In this document: piece by piece, positions 9,150 to 17,373 of the stretch
Layout of the letters: each line of letters begins with the position of its first letter
How positions within the stretch are numbered: the stretch's first letter is position 1
The notes under the pieces: generated by a model
Seen by the model: only the letters and a program-made list of their open reading frames with translations
Told to the model about the DNA's origin: nothing
Database searches by the model: none
Assembly: GCF_001514065.1 (NCBI RefSeq)
Contig: NZ_KQ948425.1
Location: 240,067 to 304,066, forward strand
Direction: 5' to 3'
From: Streptomyces antibioticus
GTDB lineage: Bacteria > Actinomycetota > Actinomycetes > Streptomycetales > Streptomycetaceae
DNA: 64,000 bases
Translations under genes and position numbers: made by a program

Positions 9150-10037
9150 TCACGCTGTCGGCCCGGAGGCCGTCTCGCTCTTGGTGTGCGTGGGGGCGGG
9201 AGCCGTCCAGGAGGCGAGGATGCGCAGTGCTTCGTCCGAGGGGGTTCCCGGTTCGGCGGTGAGCACCATGAGCCGTTGCCCGCTGCCGTCGGGGCTGGTC
9301 CAGGTGTCGCAGTCCAGGGTGAGATCCCCGACGACTCGGTGGCGGTAGCGCTTGGTGCCGTACGTCGCGCTGTTGACCCGGCGTTCGGCCCACCATGTGC
9401 GGAAATCGGGATCGAGGACGGCGAGTTCGCCGACCAGCCGGGCGAGTTCGGGACGGTCGGGATCGGAGGCGGCTTCCATGCGCAGTGCAGCGACGGCGTC
9501 GCGGGCGTCGTGTTCCCACTCGGTGTGCAGTGCGCGGATGACGGGGTCGGTGAAGACGAGCCGTACGTAGTTGCGCTGCTGCACCGGGATGGCGCCGAAG
9601 TCCGTGTACAGCGCGGTGGCCGCAGGGTTCCAGGCGAGCACATCCATGTACCGGCCGAGCACGATCGCCGGAGTACCGGTCAGCTGGTCGAGGAGGCGCC
9701 GCATCGCCGGGCGCGGGTTCTGCCGGCGGTGCCGGCGCCGCGGTCGCGCGTCCGTCTTGCCGGCGATCTCGTACAGATACGCCTGCTGGTCGTCGTTAAG
9801 GCGCAGCGCGGCGGCGACGGTGGCGAGGACGGAGGCGGACGCCGGTACGCGCCCCTGCTCAAGGCGGGTGTAGTAGTCGACGCTGATCGCTGCCAGCTGC
9901 GCGACCTCTTCGCGGCGCAGCCCCGCCACCTTCCGCTGCTGGCCGGTCTCGGGCAGGCCGACCTCGCGCGGCGTCAGCTCGGCGCGGCGCGCCTTCAGGA
10001 AGGCGCCCACTTCACTGGTGTCACGTGCGGAGGTCAT
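9150..10037 (-). CDS. XRE/MmyB-family transcriptional regulator
   Basis: 295 aa from ATG 10035-10037 (MTSARDTSEVGAFLKARRAE); another ATG lies 9 nt upstream at 10046. Residues about 10-85 are an XRE helix-turn-helix with VAGLRREEVAQLAAISVDYY followed by TRLEQGR, the hallmark of the MmyB group. Residues about 105-275 form the MmyB-like ligand-binding domain (PAIVLGRYMDVLAWNPAATA ... VRLVFTD ... RTWWAERRV). MmyB domains bind fatty-acid-like ligands in a characterised homologue. It is divergent from the alpha/beta hydrolase at 10143, a common arrangement in which the regulator controls the neighbouring enzyme gene and itself. The 105-bp spacer should hold the operator. Confidence 0.9.
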   Translation of the reverse strand: MTSARDTSEVGAFLKARRAELTPREVGLPETGQQRKVAGLRREEVAQLAAISVDYYTRLEQGRVPASASVLATVAAALRLNDDQQAYLYEIAGKTDARPRRRHRRQNPRPAMRRLLDQLTGTPAIVLGRYMDVLAWNPAATALYTDFGAIPVQQRNYVRLVFTDPVIRALHTEWEHDARDAVAALRMEAASDPDRPELARLVGELAVLDPDFRTWWAERRVNSATYGTKRYRHRVVGDLTLDCDTWTSPDGSGQRLMVLTAEPGTPSDEALRILASWTAPAPTHTKSETASGPTA

Positions 10038-10142
10038 GAACACCATTGTGTGCAGGAGGCTGCTTCGCGTGGGAGGGCAGGATCCTTCCGGGGGAGGAAT
10101 CCGCCGCTTGTATGCCCACTGCCCTTGTTCGACGCTCAGGTC

Positions 10143-11072
10143 ATGAACCACATGGACGTCACTTTCGACAGCGCCGGCATCCCTCTCGCCGGGCACCTTT
10201 ACCTTCCCGACGGGGACGCCGCTACCCGGCCCGCGATCGTGGTCGGCCACCCCGCCAGCGGTGTCAAGGAGCAGGCCGCGGGCCTTTACGCCTCCCGCCT
10301 TGCCGAGCGGGGCTTCGTCACGCTCGCCTTCGATGCCGCCTACCAGGGCGAGAGCGGCGGGGAACCACGCGGACTGGAGGATCCTGCGCATCGTGTCGAG
10401 GACCTCAAAGCGGCGGTGTCGTTCCTGAGCACCCGGCCGGAGGTCGACCCGCACCGAATCGGCGCACTCGGCATCTGCGCCTCGGGCGGCTACGTCGTCC
10501 CGGCCGCGGCCACGGATCACCGCATCCGGGCCGTCGCGACCGTCAGCGCCGCCGACATCGGTCGCCAGTTCCGCAAGGGGGCCGACGACACCCAGGACCC
10601 GGCCGTGCTCCAGTCCATGCTGGATGCCGCCGCGGCGGCCCGGACCGCGGAAGCGCGCGGCGAGGGTGTTGGCAGCTTCCCCATCTTCCCCGCGACCGCC
10701 GAGGAGGCGCGGGCGCTGGGCGGGCAGCACGGCTTCGAGGGCTTCGAGTACTACTGCACCGACCGTGCTCGGCATCCTCGCTCGGCGAAGGAGTTCACCT
10801 GGTCGAGCATCGACCGAATCGCCGCCTTCGAGCCCTTCCGTCTCATCGCCATGATCGCCCCGCGCCCCCTGCTGATGATCGTCGGCACCGAAGCGGTCAC
10901 GCGGCACATGACCACCGAAGCGTTCGACGACGCACAAGAGCCCAAAGAGCTGTTCTGGATCGACGGAGCCAGCCACGTCGACCTCTACGACAAGCCCGAG
11001 TACGTCGGTCAGGCGGTCGACAAAGTCGTCGGCTTCTTCGGTGCGCAACTCGCTGGTGACGCGCCCCACTGA
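10143..11072 (+). CDS. Alpha/beta hydrolase (YcjY/dienelactone hydrolase-like)
   Basis: 309 aa from ATG 10143 (MNHMDVTFDSAGIPLAGHLY). Core features are VGHPASGVKEQAAGLYASRL near residue 40 (oxyanion region), the nucleophile elbow LGICASGGY near residue 110, RPLLMIVGTE near residue 243 (acid-bearing strand) and GASHVDLYD near residue 280 (catalytic His). The elbow reads G-x-C-x-S-G rather than the usual G-x-S-x-G, as in YcjY-like hydrolases, so Cys or Ser could be the nucleophile. Divergent from, and probably regulated by, the MmyB regulator. Substrate unknown. Confidence 0.88.
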   Translation: MNHMDVTFDSAGIPLAGHLYLPDGDAATRPAIVVGHPASGVKEQAAGLYASRLAERGFVTLAFDAAYQGESGGEPRGLEDPAHRVEDLKAAVSFLSTRPEVDPHRIGALGICASGGYVVPAAATDHRIRAVATVSAADIGRQFRKGADDTQDPAVLQSMLDAAAAARTAEARGEGVGSFPIFPATAEEARALGGQHGFEGFEYYCTDRARHPRSAKEFTWSSIDRIAAFEPFRLIAMIAPRPLLMIVGTEAVTRHMTTEAFDDAQEPKELFWIDGASHVDLYDKPEYVGQAVDKVVGFFGAQLAGDAPH

Positions 11073-11155
11073 CATTGCCGCCAGTGCATGAGGCGGGACG
11101 CCCAGGCAGAAGGAGATGCGAGCGCTACAGCAGTACCTCCTGCGAGGCCCTGTTC

Positions 11156-11500
11156 CTAGCGCATCAGCAGTCCCTGCAGCCCCAGCCCGTAGTGCACGCG
11201 CAGCCGGTGCAGCTCCCACAGGCCCACCGCCGTGACGGAGAGCGGGGCTCCCAGGATGAACACGTACCGGATCACCGTCGGCACGCCCTCGTGGGCGCCG
11301 GTGAACATGTCGATCAGTGCCGTCTCCCACGCCAACGCCATGATCAGCAGCGGTGGCACCGTCTCGTGGATGTCCGCGGTGCGGAACACGTGCTGGACGG
11401 CGAGTCCCACACCCCAGACGACGAACGGCGTCACCCAGAAGAGGACGAAGAGGGTGACCGCGAGGGTGAGGCCCTTCGTCACGGTGAAGTGGCCCTCCAC
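11156..11500 (-). CDS. Small polytopic membrane protein, unknown function
   Basis: 114 aa from GTG 11498-11500 (MEGHFTVTKGLTLAVTLFVL); an AGGA lies about 7 nt upstream. Three hydrophobic segments are visible (LTLAVTLFVLFWVTPFVVWG, PPLLIMALAWETALIDMF and YVFILGAPLSVTAVGLWEL). It starts 27 nt after the stop of the Pro/Gln-rich membrane protein at 11528-12058, so the two probably form a bicistronic unit. No recognised domain. Confidence 0.6.
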   Translation of the reverse strand: MEGHFTVTKGLTLAVTLFVLFWVTPFVVWGVGLAVQHVFRTADIHETVPPLLIMALAWETALIDMFTGAHEGVPTVIRYVFILGAPLSVTAVGLWELHRLRVHYGLGLQGLLMR

Positions 11501-11527
11501 GAGGGGTTCCTGGCCCTCGAAGAACCC

Positions 11528-12058
11528 TCAGAGCACGATGATCGGGAAGACGGAGGCCGCCGCCATCATGGCCACGATGGAGCCGAAGCACCGCCCCGCC
11601 CGGCGCAGCAGGTCCCGACGCGCCGCCGGAGCGGCCAGGCCGTACAGGACGCCGACGACGACCGGGAGGGTCGCTGCCAGCACGAGGGCGCTGGTCCACG
11701 ACTTGTCGACCTGCTCGTCCGCCGCGTCGCTGAGCTTGGGGGCGAGCTTGTAGGCGTAGGACATCCACAGGAACGCGCCCACGCCGACCAGGGTCCTGAT
11801 CTTCCGCATCCGCGCCACCTCAGGATCCGAGACGATGCCCGGCCGTGACGGAGTGAAGACCCTGCGCGCGGTGTGGATGGGGCCGATCCGCCGCCGCAGC
11901 CGGGTGACCGGGCCGCCCGGCGGCGGCACCGGCGGCCCCGGGTAGGGCGGCTGGGGCTGTGGCGGCACGTAGGGCTGGGGCGGATAGGGCTGAGGTGGCT
12001 GCGGCTGGTAGGGCTGCGGCCCCTGGGGCGGCTGTCCGCCAGGGTTCCAGTTGCTCAT
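11528..12058 (-). CDS. Pro/Gln/Tyr-rich membrane protein, unknown function
   Basis: 176 aa from ATG 12056-12058, with a strong GGGGGA site 6 nt upstream; the longer open frame upstream is not supported. Residues 1-55 are a low-complexity cytoplasmic tail built from repeated Pro-Gln-Pro-Tyr units. Residues about 85-176 hold three hydrophobic segments (VGVGAFLWMSYAYKL, ALVLAATLPVVVGVLYGLA and IVAMMAAASVFPIIVL). Such tails are common on actinobacterial membrane proteins with scaffolding or unknown roles. Upstream partner of the 114-aa membrane protein. Confidence 0.75.
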   Translation of the reverse strand: MSNWNPGGQPPQGPQPYQPQPPQPYPPQPYVPPQPQPPYPGPPVPPPGGPVTRLRRRIGPIHTARRVFTPSRPGIVSDPEVARMRKIRTLVGVGAFLWMSYAYKLAPKLSDAADEQVDKSWTSALVLAATLPVVVGVLYGLAAPAARRDLLRRAGRCFGSIVAMMAAASVFPIIVL

Positions 12059-12365
12059 CGTTCGTCCCCCGATATGCGAGTGCGCGCCGCGATGGGCGCG
12101 ACCGCCGAGTGTATTGAGCACACAGGATCCGCGCAGCCCTCGCCCCGGGTCGTGCACCGAACGGCCACAATTCAGATCATCGACCGCATCTGCCGCTCGT
12201 AGCGTGTGAGACCCCAGGTCACGAGTCGGGCGGGTGTGACTTGGCCACGACCGATCACCCCTGGTCGAGGAGGACAGCCCCAGCGCCTCCCCGGCACCGG
12301 CGATCATCTCTCGCAACCAGTCACAGGCGTGCGCTGATGGCCCATACCGTGCTGTTTGGTGTCCG
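12059..12365. other. Intergenic, promoter region of the membrane-protein pair
   Basis: About 300 bases between the SecF remnant and the 176-aa membrane protein gene. It contains the strong ribosome site of the latter next to its ATG. No gene, tRNA or convincing hairpin was found. Confidence 0.5.
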
Positions 12366-12581
12366 TCACTTGTACAGTCGGCCCAGTTCCCTGATCCGGT
12401 CGAAGACGACGACGGAGTCGTTGACGAAGTAGCCGATGACGGTCGACAGCGCGGCCAGGAAAACGCCGTCAATGGGCTTGCCGAGCCATGCGAAGACGCC
12501 GATGAGGATCACGACGTCATGGGCGCGGGCGGCGAGCGCGGAGGTGCCCAGCAGCCAGCGGAAGCGTGCCGCGCGATACAT
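12366..12581 (-). pseudogene. SecF (SecDF C-terminal half) fragment
   Basis: About 70 residues that closely resemble transmembrane segments 4-5 of SecF-type proteins: FRWLLGTSALAARAHDVVIL, then IGVFAWLGKPIDGVFLAALS and TVIGYFVNDSVVVFDRIREL. Intact SecF is about 300-370 residues, so most of the protein is missing on both sides. The frame stops at 12366 shortly after the DRIRE motif and no start with a ribosome site exists. This is a fragment left by deletion or recombination, not a working translocase subunit. Confidence 0.75.
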
Positions 12582-12681
12582 CTGCCTGGACGAACAGGCG
12601 AGGCGCTGCGGCTGGAGCGTCGATCCCCCTTCCGCAGCGGTTCGTAGTGGCCCCTTGCATGATCAGCGAAGAGCCTCCATC

Positions 12682-12696
12682 ATCAGGAATCCTGAT
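12682..12696. promoter_or_regulatory. Perfect palindrome, possible operator of the esterase gene
   Basis: ATCAGGA-A-TCCTGAT has perfect 7-bp arms with a 1-base centre and lies 32 bp before the esterase ATG at 12728. AT-rich sequence (GATACTTTAACTTT) follows directly and could be the -10 region. The size suits a MarR/TetR/LacI-type dimer, but no regulator gene is adjacent. Confidence 0.4.
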
Positions 12697-12727
12697 ACTT
12701 TAACTTTGCAGTGATGGGGTTCCAGTC

Positions 12728-13624
12728 ATGTCATTCAGGCCCAGAATCCAGGCCCGAGGGGTTCAGCTGCTGCTCGGCCCCGTGATGAGCCGCGTGCACA
12801 AGGATCTGCGCTTCACCGATATCTCGAAGCGCACGGAATCCATCCGAGTGGAGACCGGCGCCGGACCGGTGACGTGCACCGTCTACCGCCCACCGGCCGA
12901 CGCAGCCCCCACTCCCGCCCCCGTGTACGTCAACTTCCACGGCGGCGGGTTCGTGATCGCCCGCCCCCAGCAGGACGACCACATCTGCCGCTACATAGCC
13001 GCGACGGCCGGCTGTGTGGTGATCAACGTGGACTACGCGGTCGCCCCGCAGCGGCCGTACCCCGTGCCCGTTACCCAGGCGTACGACGTCACGGCCTGGG
13101 TGGCCGAGAACGGCACCGCCAACAACTGGGACGGTTCGCGACTGGCCGTGGGCGGACACAGCGCCGGCGGCAACCTGACGGCCGCGGTCTGTCGTACCGC
13201 TCGGGATCGCGGCACCTTCACGCCCCGCCTCCAGATCATTGACGTCGCACCGCTCGACCAGCTCGCCGACCCGGCCACCAAGCAGTCCCCCATCGTCAGG
13301 CCCCTGCTCACCCCTCAGCTCATGCGGGTCTTCACCGCCGCCTATGTCCCTGATCCCGCCGACCTCGCCCATCCGCTGGTGTCGCCCGGCCTGGCCGACG
13401 ACCTCTCCGGACTGCCGCCCGCTCTGGTCATCACCGCGGAGAACGACCGCCTGCGCGAGGAGGGCGATGCCTACGCCAAGGCCCTGGAAGCCGCCGGCGT
13501 TCCGGTCACCCACCGTTGCTTCGAAGGTGTCGACCACTACTTCACCCACACCGGCCCGGCCCCGGCCGGGAGGGAAGCCATCGATCTCATGGCCACCACC
13601 CTGCGTACGGCACTCACCGCCTGA
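12728..13624 (+). CDS. HSL-family alpha/beta hydrolase fold-3 esterase
   Basis: 298 aa from ATG 12728. Hormone-sensitive-lipase family signatures are complete: oxyanion-hole HGGGF near residue 71, INVDYAVAPQRPYP, nucleophile elbow GHSAGG near residue 143, LVITAENDRLREEGDAYAKA with the catalytic Asp near residue 239, and GVDHYF with the catalytic His near residue 269. Probably a cytoplasmic carboxylesterase for short acyl chains; the natural substrate is unknown. It has its own promoter region with a palindrome and no operon partner. Confidence 0.92.
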   Translation: MSFRPRIQARGVQLLLGPVMSRVHKDLRFTDISKRTESIRVETGAGPVTCTVYRPPADAAPTPAPVYVNFHGGGFVIARPQQDDHICRYIAATAGCVVINVDYAVAPQRPYPVPVTQAYDVTAWVAENGTANNWDGSRLAVGGHSAGGNLTAAVCRTARDRGTFTPRLQIIDVAPLDQLADPATKQSPIVRPLLTPQLMRVFTAAYVPDPADLAHPLVSPGLADDLSGLPPALVITAENDRLREEGDAYAKALEAAGVPVTHRCFEGVDHYFTHTGPAPAGREAIDLMATTLRTALTA

Positions 13625-14072
13625 CGCCTGACAGGAGCCGACAACCCTTGTGACAACACGCTGACTTGGTGGCCGGTGCGCCCGCCGTAGGACGTGATCT
13701 CGCTGATGCTCCTGCCCGGCCATCTCCGAACTCCTCACCTCCGGCGGCAACATCATCGAGACCGGAACCGACTCCTATCGCCTCGCCACCGCCCGCAGAC
13801 GGGCTGAGCAGCAGAGGCCCGGTGCGCGCGCTGATACTGCCGGTGGCACCGCTGACGGTGGCCGTCGCGCTGCCGGCCAGCATGCTTGCCTGCCCTCCGG
13901 ACAGGGCCCCACGCCCGTTCCGGGGCTCAGCGACACCAGTGGTCTTGCCAGGCCAGGCGGAAACGGCATGCCTGCACAAGGGGGTAGCCGGGAAGGGGAA
14001 CCCAGGACAGGACAGTACGCAGCGTCCGGATGCACAGTGGGGGCACGAGCGGTGATCTTGAAGGAGGCCCAC
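13625..14072. other. Gap with a possible transposase-helper remnant
   Basis: No intact gene. At about 13719-13820 (plus) one frame reads AISELLTSGGNIIETGTDSY then RLATARRRAEQ, which vaguely resembles the C-terminal tail of IstB-like helper ATPases (DSYRL motif). It has no start, no Walker motifs and no terminal repeats, so it is at most a tiny relic. The right end carries the AAGGAGG ribosome site of the next gene at 14061-14067. Confidence 0.3.
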
Positions 14073-15815
14073 GTGGCGGAGCCAGGGCGGACCGAGAACA
14101 TGGATCAGCGATCCCGTGGGCCGGCTGACGCGACTGCGGGCGGGGCACTGGCCGCCATCGGCGCGGGGGCGTACGTCGTGGACGAGAAGGGGTGCATCAT
14201 CGCGGTCAACGCCCCGGCCGCGCAGCTGCTGGCCCGGCCCGCCGAGGACCTCCTCGGCCGTGACGCACACGATCTGCTGCACCGAGATGCCCTCGGCCAG
14301 CCGATGCCGACCAGCCGATGCAGCATGCGGCAGGCCTTCCACGCCGGACGCACCGCCCAGGCCGAAGGAGAGTGGTTCGCGCGCGGTGACGGCTCGCTGC
14401 TGCCCGTCAACTGGGTGATCACCCCGTACGACACCGGTGGCCAGGAGGCCTCCACGCTCGTCGTCTTCCACGGCGCCCAGCAACCGCAGGAAGCGGGCCG
14501 GCGGCCTGAGCTGGCGACTGAGGCGCTGACCGAGGTCGAGCGGCTGGCGCTGCTGGCGCAGACCACAACGCAGCTGACCTCCACGCTCGACACCAACGAG
14601 GCGCTGCGTCGGCTCGTGGGGCTGCTCGTGCCCCGGCTGGCGGACTGGGTGGTCGTCGACCTGATCACGGAGCGGGACGAGGTGTGGCGCACTGCCGTGG
14701 TCCACGCCGAAGACGACACGCTGGTGCACCACGAAGAGCTGCAAGGACCGATGCCCCCGGTGCCCGAAGAGTCCCCGATGCCGCTGTCCAGAGCGCTGCG
14801 CGGCGTCGCCTCCACCCTTGCCGGTCCCGAGACCTATCAGCAGCCACCCGATTCCGGCATCGCGGTCGAACAGCGCCGCCTTTTCGAGGCGACCGGCATC
14901 CGCTCCGCGGCCATCGTCCCCATCCGCAGCGCCCGGGAGGTCCTGGGGGCCCTGACGCTCGGCCGTGCCGAGACGGCAGGGAACTTCACCACCGCTGACC
15001 TGCCGCTGATCGAGGACCTCGCGCGGCGGGCCGCGGTCGCTCTGGACAACGCGCGCCTCTACCAGCGTCAGCGCAAGGTCGCCGAGACCATGCAGAACCA
15101 CCTGCTGCCCCAACTGCCCCGCGTGCCCGGGCTGGACATGATCGCCCGCTATCTGCCCGCACCCCACGCCTCACAGGTCGGCGGCGACTGGTACGACGCC
15201 TTCTGCCTGTCCGACGGCGCCACCGTCCTGACCATCGGAGACGTCGTCGGCCACGACCTCGACGCGGCGGCCGGCATGGCGCAGGTCCGCAACATGCTGC
15301 GTGCCTACGCCTGGGCCCAGCAAGAACCCCCCAGCCGCATCGTCGAGCGGCTCGACGAGGCGATCACGCACATCACCGACGTCCCCATGGCCACCATGAT
15401 GTTCGCCCGTCTCAGACAAGCGGACGACGGCCGCTGGGAACTGTCCTGGACCAACGCCGGCCACCCGCCGCCCCTGCTCATCAGCCGGGACGGCATCACC
15501 CGCTACCTCACCGACGGCCACGGCATCCTCCTGGGCACGGGGAGCCGCGCGCCCCGCCCCGACGCCACGGCCGAGCTGCCGGCCGGATCCACCCTGCTGC
15601 TGTACACCGACGGTCTCATCGAACAACCCGGACACTCCCTGGACGAGGGCCTGGATCGGCTGCGCCAGCATGCGGCCGCCCTCGCCCACCGCCCTCTCGC
15701 CTCCTTCACCGACCAGCTTCTGCGGCGGGTCCGCCCCGCCGACAACGACGACGACGTCGCCCTCCTCGCTCTGCGGACCCCAGGGAAAACGCGGGAGACA
15801 AGCGCAGTCCCCTAG
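14073..15815 (+). CDS. PAS-GAF-PP2C (SpoIIE-type) serine phosphatase
   Basis: 580 aa from GTG 14073, chosen because AAGGAGG ends 5 nt upstream. Domains in order: PAS at about residues 25-130 (GAYVVDEKGCIIAVNAPAAQ); GAF at about 165-335 (LLAQTTTQLTSTLDTNEALR to ALTLGRAETAGNFTTADLPL); SpoIIE/PP2C phosphatase at about 355-570 with VGGDWYDAF, IGDVVGHD, NAGHPPPLL, LLYTDGLIE and DNDDDVALL. These hold the metal-binding Asp residues. This architecture dephosphorylates anti-sigma-factor antagonists in Streptomyces and couples a sensed signal to alternative sigma factors. No partner anti-sigma gene is adjacent. Confidence 0.93.
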   Translation: MAEPGRTENMDQRSRGPADATAGGALAAIGAGAYVVDEKGCIIAVNAPAAQLLARPAEDLLGRDAHDLLHRDALGQPMPTSRCSMRQAFHAGRTAQAEGEWFARGDGSLLPVNWVITPYDTGGQEASTLVVFHGAQQPQEAGRRPELATEALTEVERLALLAQTTTQLTSTLDTNEALRRLVGLLVPRLADWVVVDLITERDEVWRTAVVHAEDDTLVHHEELQGPMPPVPEESPMPLSRALRGVASTLAGPETYQQPPDSGIAVEQRRLFEATGIRSAAIVPIRSAREVLGALTLGRAETAGNFTTADLPLIEDLARRAAVALDNARLYQRQRKVAETMQNHLLPQLPRVPGLDMIARYLPAPHASQVGGDWYDAFCLSDGATVLTIGDVVGHDLDAAAGMAQVRNMLRAYAWAQQEPPSRIVERLDEAITHITDVPMATMMFARLRQADDGRWELSWTNAGHPPPLLISRDGITRYLTDGHGILLGTGSRAPRPDATAELPAGSTLLLYTDGLIEQPGHSLDEGLDRLRQHAAALAHRPLASFTDQLLRRVRPADNDDDVALLALRTPGKTRETSAVP

Positions 15816-15859
15816 CTGTTAGCTATACGGACGGACCCGCGCGTGCTGACGTAGCAGGA

Positions 15860-16012
15860 TCCGGGTGCGGAGGAGACTCAACGGGGCGGGCGCGTCCGGT
15901 TCGACCCCGCGTACCCACGCCAACAGCTGGTGTCCGCGGCCGCGTTGGAGCAGGTCGTGGAAGGTGCGGGCGAGAGCGCAGGCTCGGGCCCGCGTGCAGC
16001 GGGCGAAGGTCG
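15860..16012 (-). pseudogene. ISL3-type transposase C-terminal remnant
   Basis: The minus frame reads FARCTRARACALARTFHDLL then QRGRGHQLLAWVRGVEPDAP. This matches the C-terminal pattern of ISL3-family transposases (a Cys-rich helix, 'LARxFxxLLxxRxGxxLxxWL'). Only about 50 codons remain, without start, DDE residues or inverted repeats. The surrounding gap (15816-16141) otherwise holds no gene. Confidence 0.5.
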
Positions 16013-16141
16013 CTCTCGGCGAGCGCGGTGCCCCCTGGTGGGAGCAGTCCGACGGCGCCGGGAGGAGGGACTCGGGGGCCTCGACGCCGGGGAACACGGC
16101 TGAGGCCCGGAAGGGCGCTGGCGGCGGGGCGGGGCCGTCGG

Positions 16142-17032
16142 TCAGTTGAACGTGTCGCACTGGGCCATCTCGCCCGTGTGGTAGCCCCGCTGGAACCATT
16201 GCCGGCGCTGGGCTGCCGAGCCGTGGGTCCAGGTGTCGGGGGTCACCCGGCCCTGGAACTCCTGCTGGATACGGTCGTCGCCGACGGCCGCCGCCGCGTC
16301 CAGTCCGTCCCGGATGTCGGCGTCCGTCAGGCTCGTGATGAGGGGCCGGCCCGTGGTCTCGTCCTTGACGGTCGTCGCATGGTGCGCCCACACGCCCGCG
16401 TAGCAGTCGGCCTGGAGTTCTGTCTTCACCGAGTCGCTGTCGGCGCCGGTGACCCCGCTACGGTGCGCATCCAGCGTCCCCTCCAGGTCCTGGACGTGGT
16501 GGCCGTACTCGTGGGCCACCACGTACGCCTGGGCGAACGGGCCGCCCTGCGCCCCGAACTTCGTGCGCAGCTCGTCGAAGAAGCCGAGATCGAGGTAGAC
16601 CCGCTTGTCTCCGGGGCAGTAGAAGGGGCCCACCTCGGAGGTCGCCGCCCCGCACGCCGTGCTCGTGCGTCCGCTGAACAGCACCGTGGGCGCCTCGGAG
16701 TAGGTGATCCGGTGTCGGCCGGACTCCTGCACCCAATAGTCCTGGACGCTGTTGACCACCGCGACGATCCGGCACTCGTCCTTGGTGTTGGCGTCCTGTC
16801 CGGTACGGCACTCCTGCTGGACCTGGCCCGCGGAGGACGAGGCCGGCGCCGGCGCGTCGCCCCCGGAGGACAGACCCAGGTGGTCGGGGCTGATACCGAG
16901 GAAGAGGCCCACGACCAGGACGACGAGGCCCACGATGCCGCCGCCGATGGTCGCCCCGCCGCCGGGGAGGCGACTGCCCCGCTCGTCCTGCACCTCGGAG
17001 GTGTCCAGAGGGGCGTCGTCGTCGAACTGCAT
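16142..17032 (-). CDS. Neutral zinc metallopeptidase (YpfJ/KPN_02809 family), membrane anchored
   Basis: 296 aa from ATG 17030-17032 (MQFDDDAPLDTSEVQDERGS). A single hydrophobic helix at about residues 32-50 (GIVGLVVLVVGLFLG) anchors the protein after a short acidic cytoplasmic start. The catalytic region has YVVAHEYGHHVQDLEG (HExxH near residue 173) and TELQADCYAGVWAHH, whose Glu is the likely third zinc ligand. Several Cys pairs (CPGDK, CGAA) fit disulfides outside the membrane. The C-terminus GSAAQRRQWFQRGYHTGEMA is typical of the family. Physiological substrate unknown. Single gene. Confidence 0.93.
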   Translation of the reverse strand: MQFDDDAPLDTSEVQDERGSRLPGGGATIGGGIVGLVVLVVGLFLGISPDHLGLSSGGDAPAPASSSAGQVQQECRTGQDANTKDECRIVAVVNSVQDYWVQESGRHRITYSEAPTVLFSGRTSTACGAATSEVGPFYCPGDKRVYLDLGFFDELRTKFGAQGGPFAQAYVVAHEYGHHVQDLEGTLDAHRSGVTGADSDSVKTELQADCYAGVWAHHATTVKDETTGRPLITSLTDADIRDGLDAAAAVGDDRIQQEFQGRVTPDTWTHGSAAQRRQWFQRGYHTGEMAQCDTFN

Positions 17033-17253
17033 GGGACCCGCCTTAGCCGCACGTCGTTGCCTGGATGTCGCTGCTCCTAGTACCCCCTGCGCGGTGATAC
17101 GCGCCCGCGAGCTCAGTGCAGGGGGCCGGCGACGGCTACGGAGACGGAGGAGGCGAGGCACCGCTGCTCTGTGCCGCCCCGACCGTCAGGGAGTTGTGCC
17201 GGCCGGCCTCGGACTGGAGTGGGCGATGACGTAGCAGGCGTCGGGGACCGTAA

Positions 17254-17281
17254 GGGGTCATGCCGGAGTCGGCATGACCCC
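17254..17281 (-). terminator. Perfect 11-bp hairpin, likely terminator of the chitinase gene
   Basis: GGGGTCATGCC, loop GGAGTC, GGCATGACCCC. The stem is perfect and sits about 93 nt beyond the chitinase stop at 17374. There is no long T tract, which is common for Streptomyces terminators. The remaining gap 17033-17373 shows no gene. Confidence 0.7.
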
Positions 17282-17373
17282 TCGCGCGACATAGGAACGT
17301 CGGCCAGTGGCTTGGGGAGGCGGCTGGGCCTCACCTGCGTCCGGTCCCAAGGTCCCCTCCCCCGCGGCGTGGT

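Noticed and set aside
9111-10142. Plus-strand 5' extension of the alpha/beta hydrolase frame
   Set aside because: The sequence before ATG 10143 is antisense to the MmyB regulator and has no homology-like blocks; the real hydrolase starts at the MNHMDVTF position.
10038-11768. Minus-strand 872-aa frame reaching beyond the regulator start
   Set aside because: The upstream part is antisense to the hydrolase. The regulator's typical start lies at 10037.
13614-15167. Minus-strand 517-aa frame opposite the PP2C phosphatase
   Set aside because: Shadow of the phosphatase gene, with no ribosome site and biased composition.
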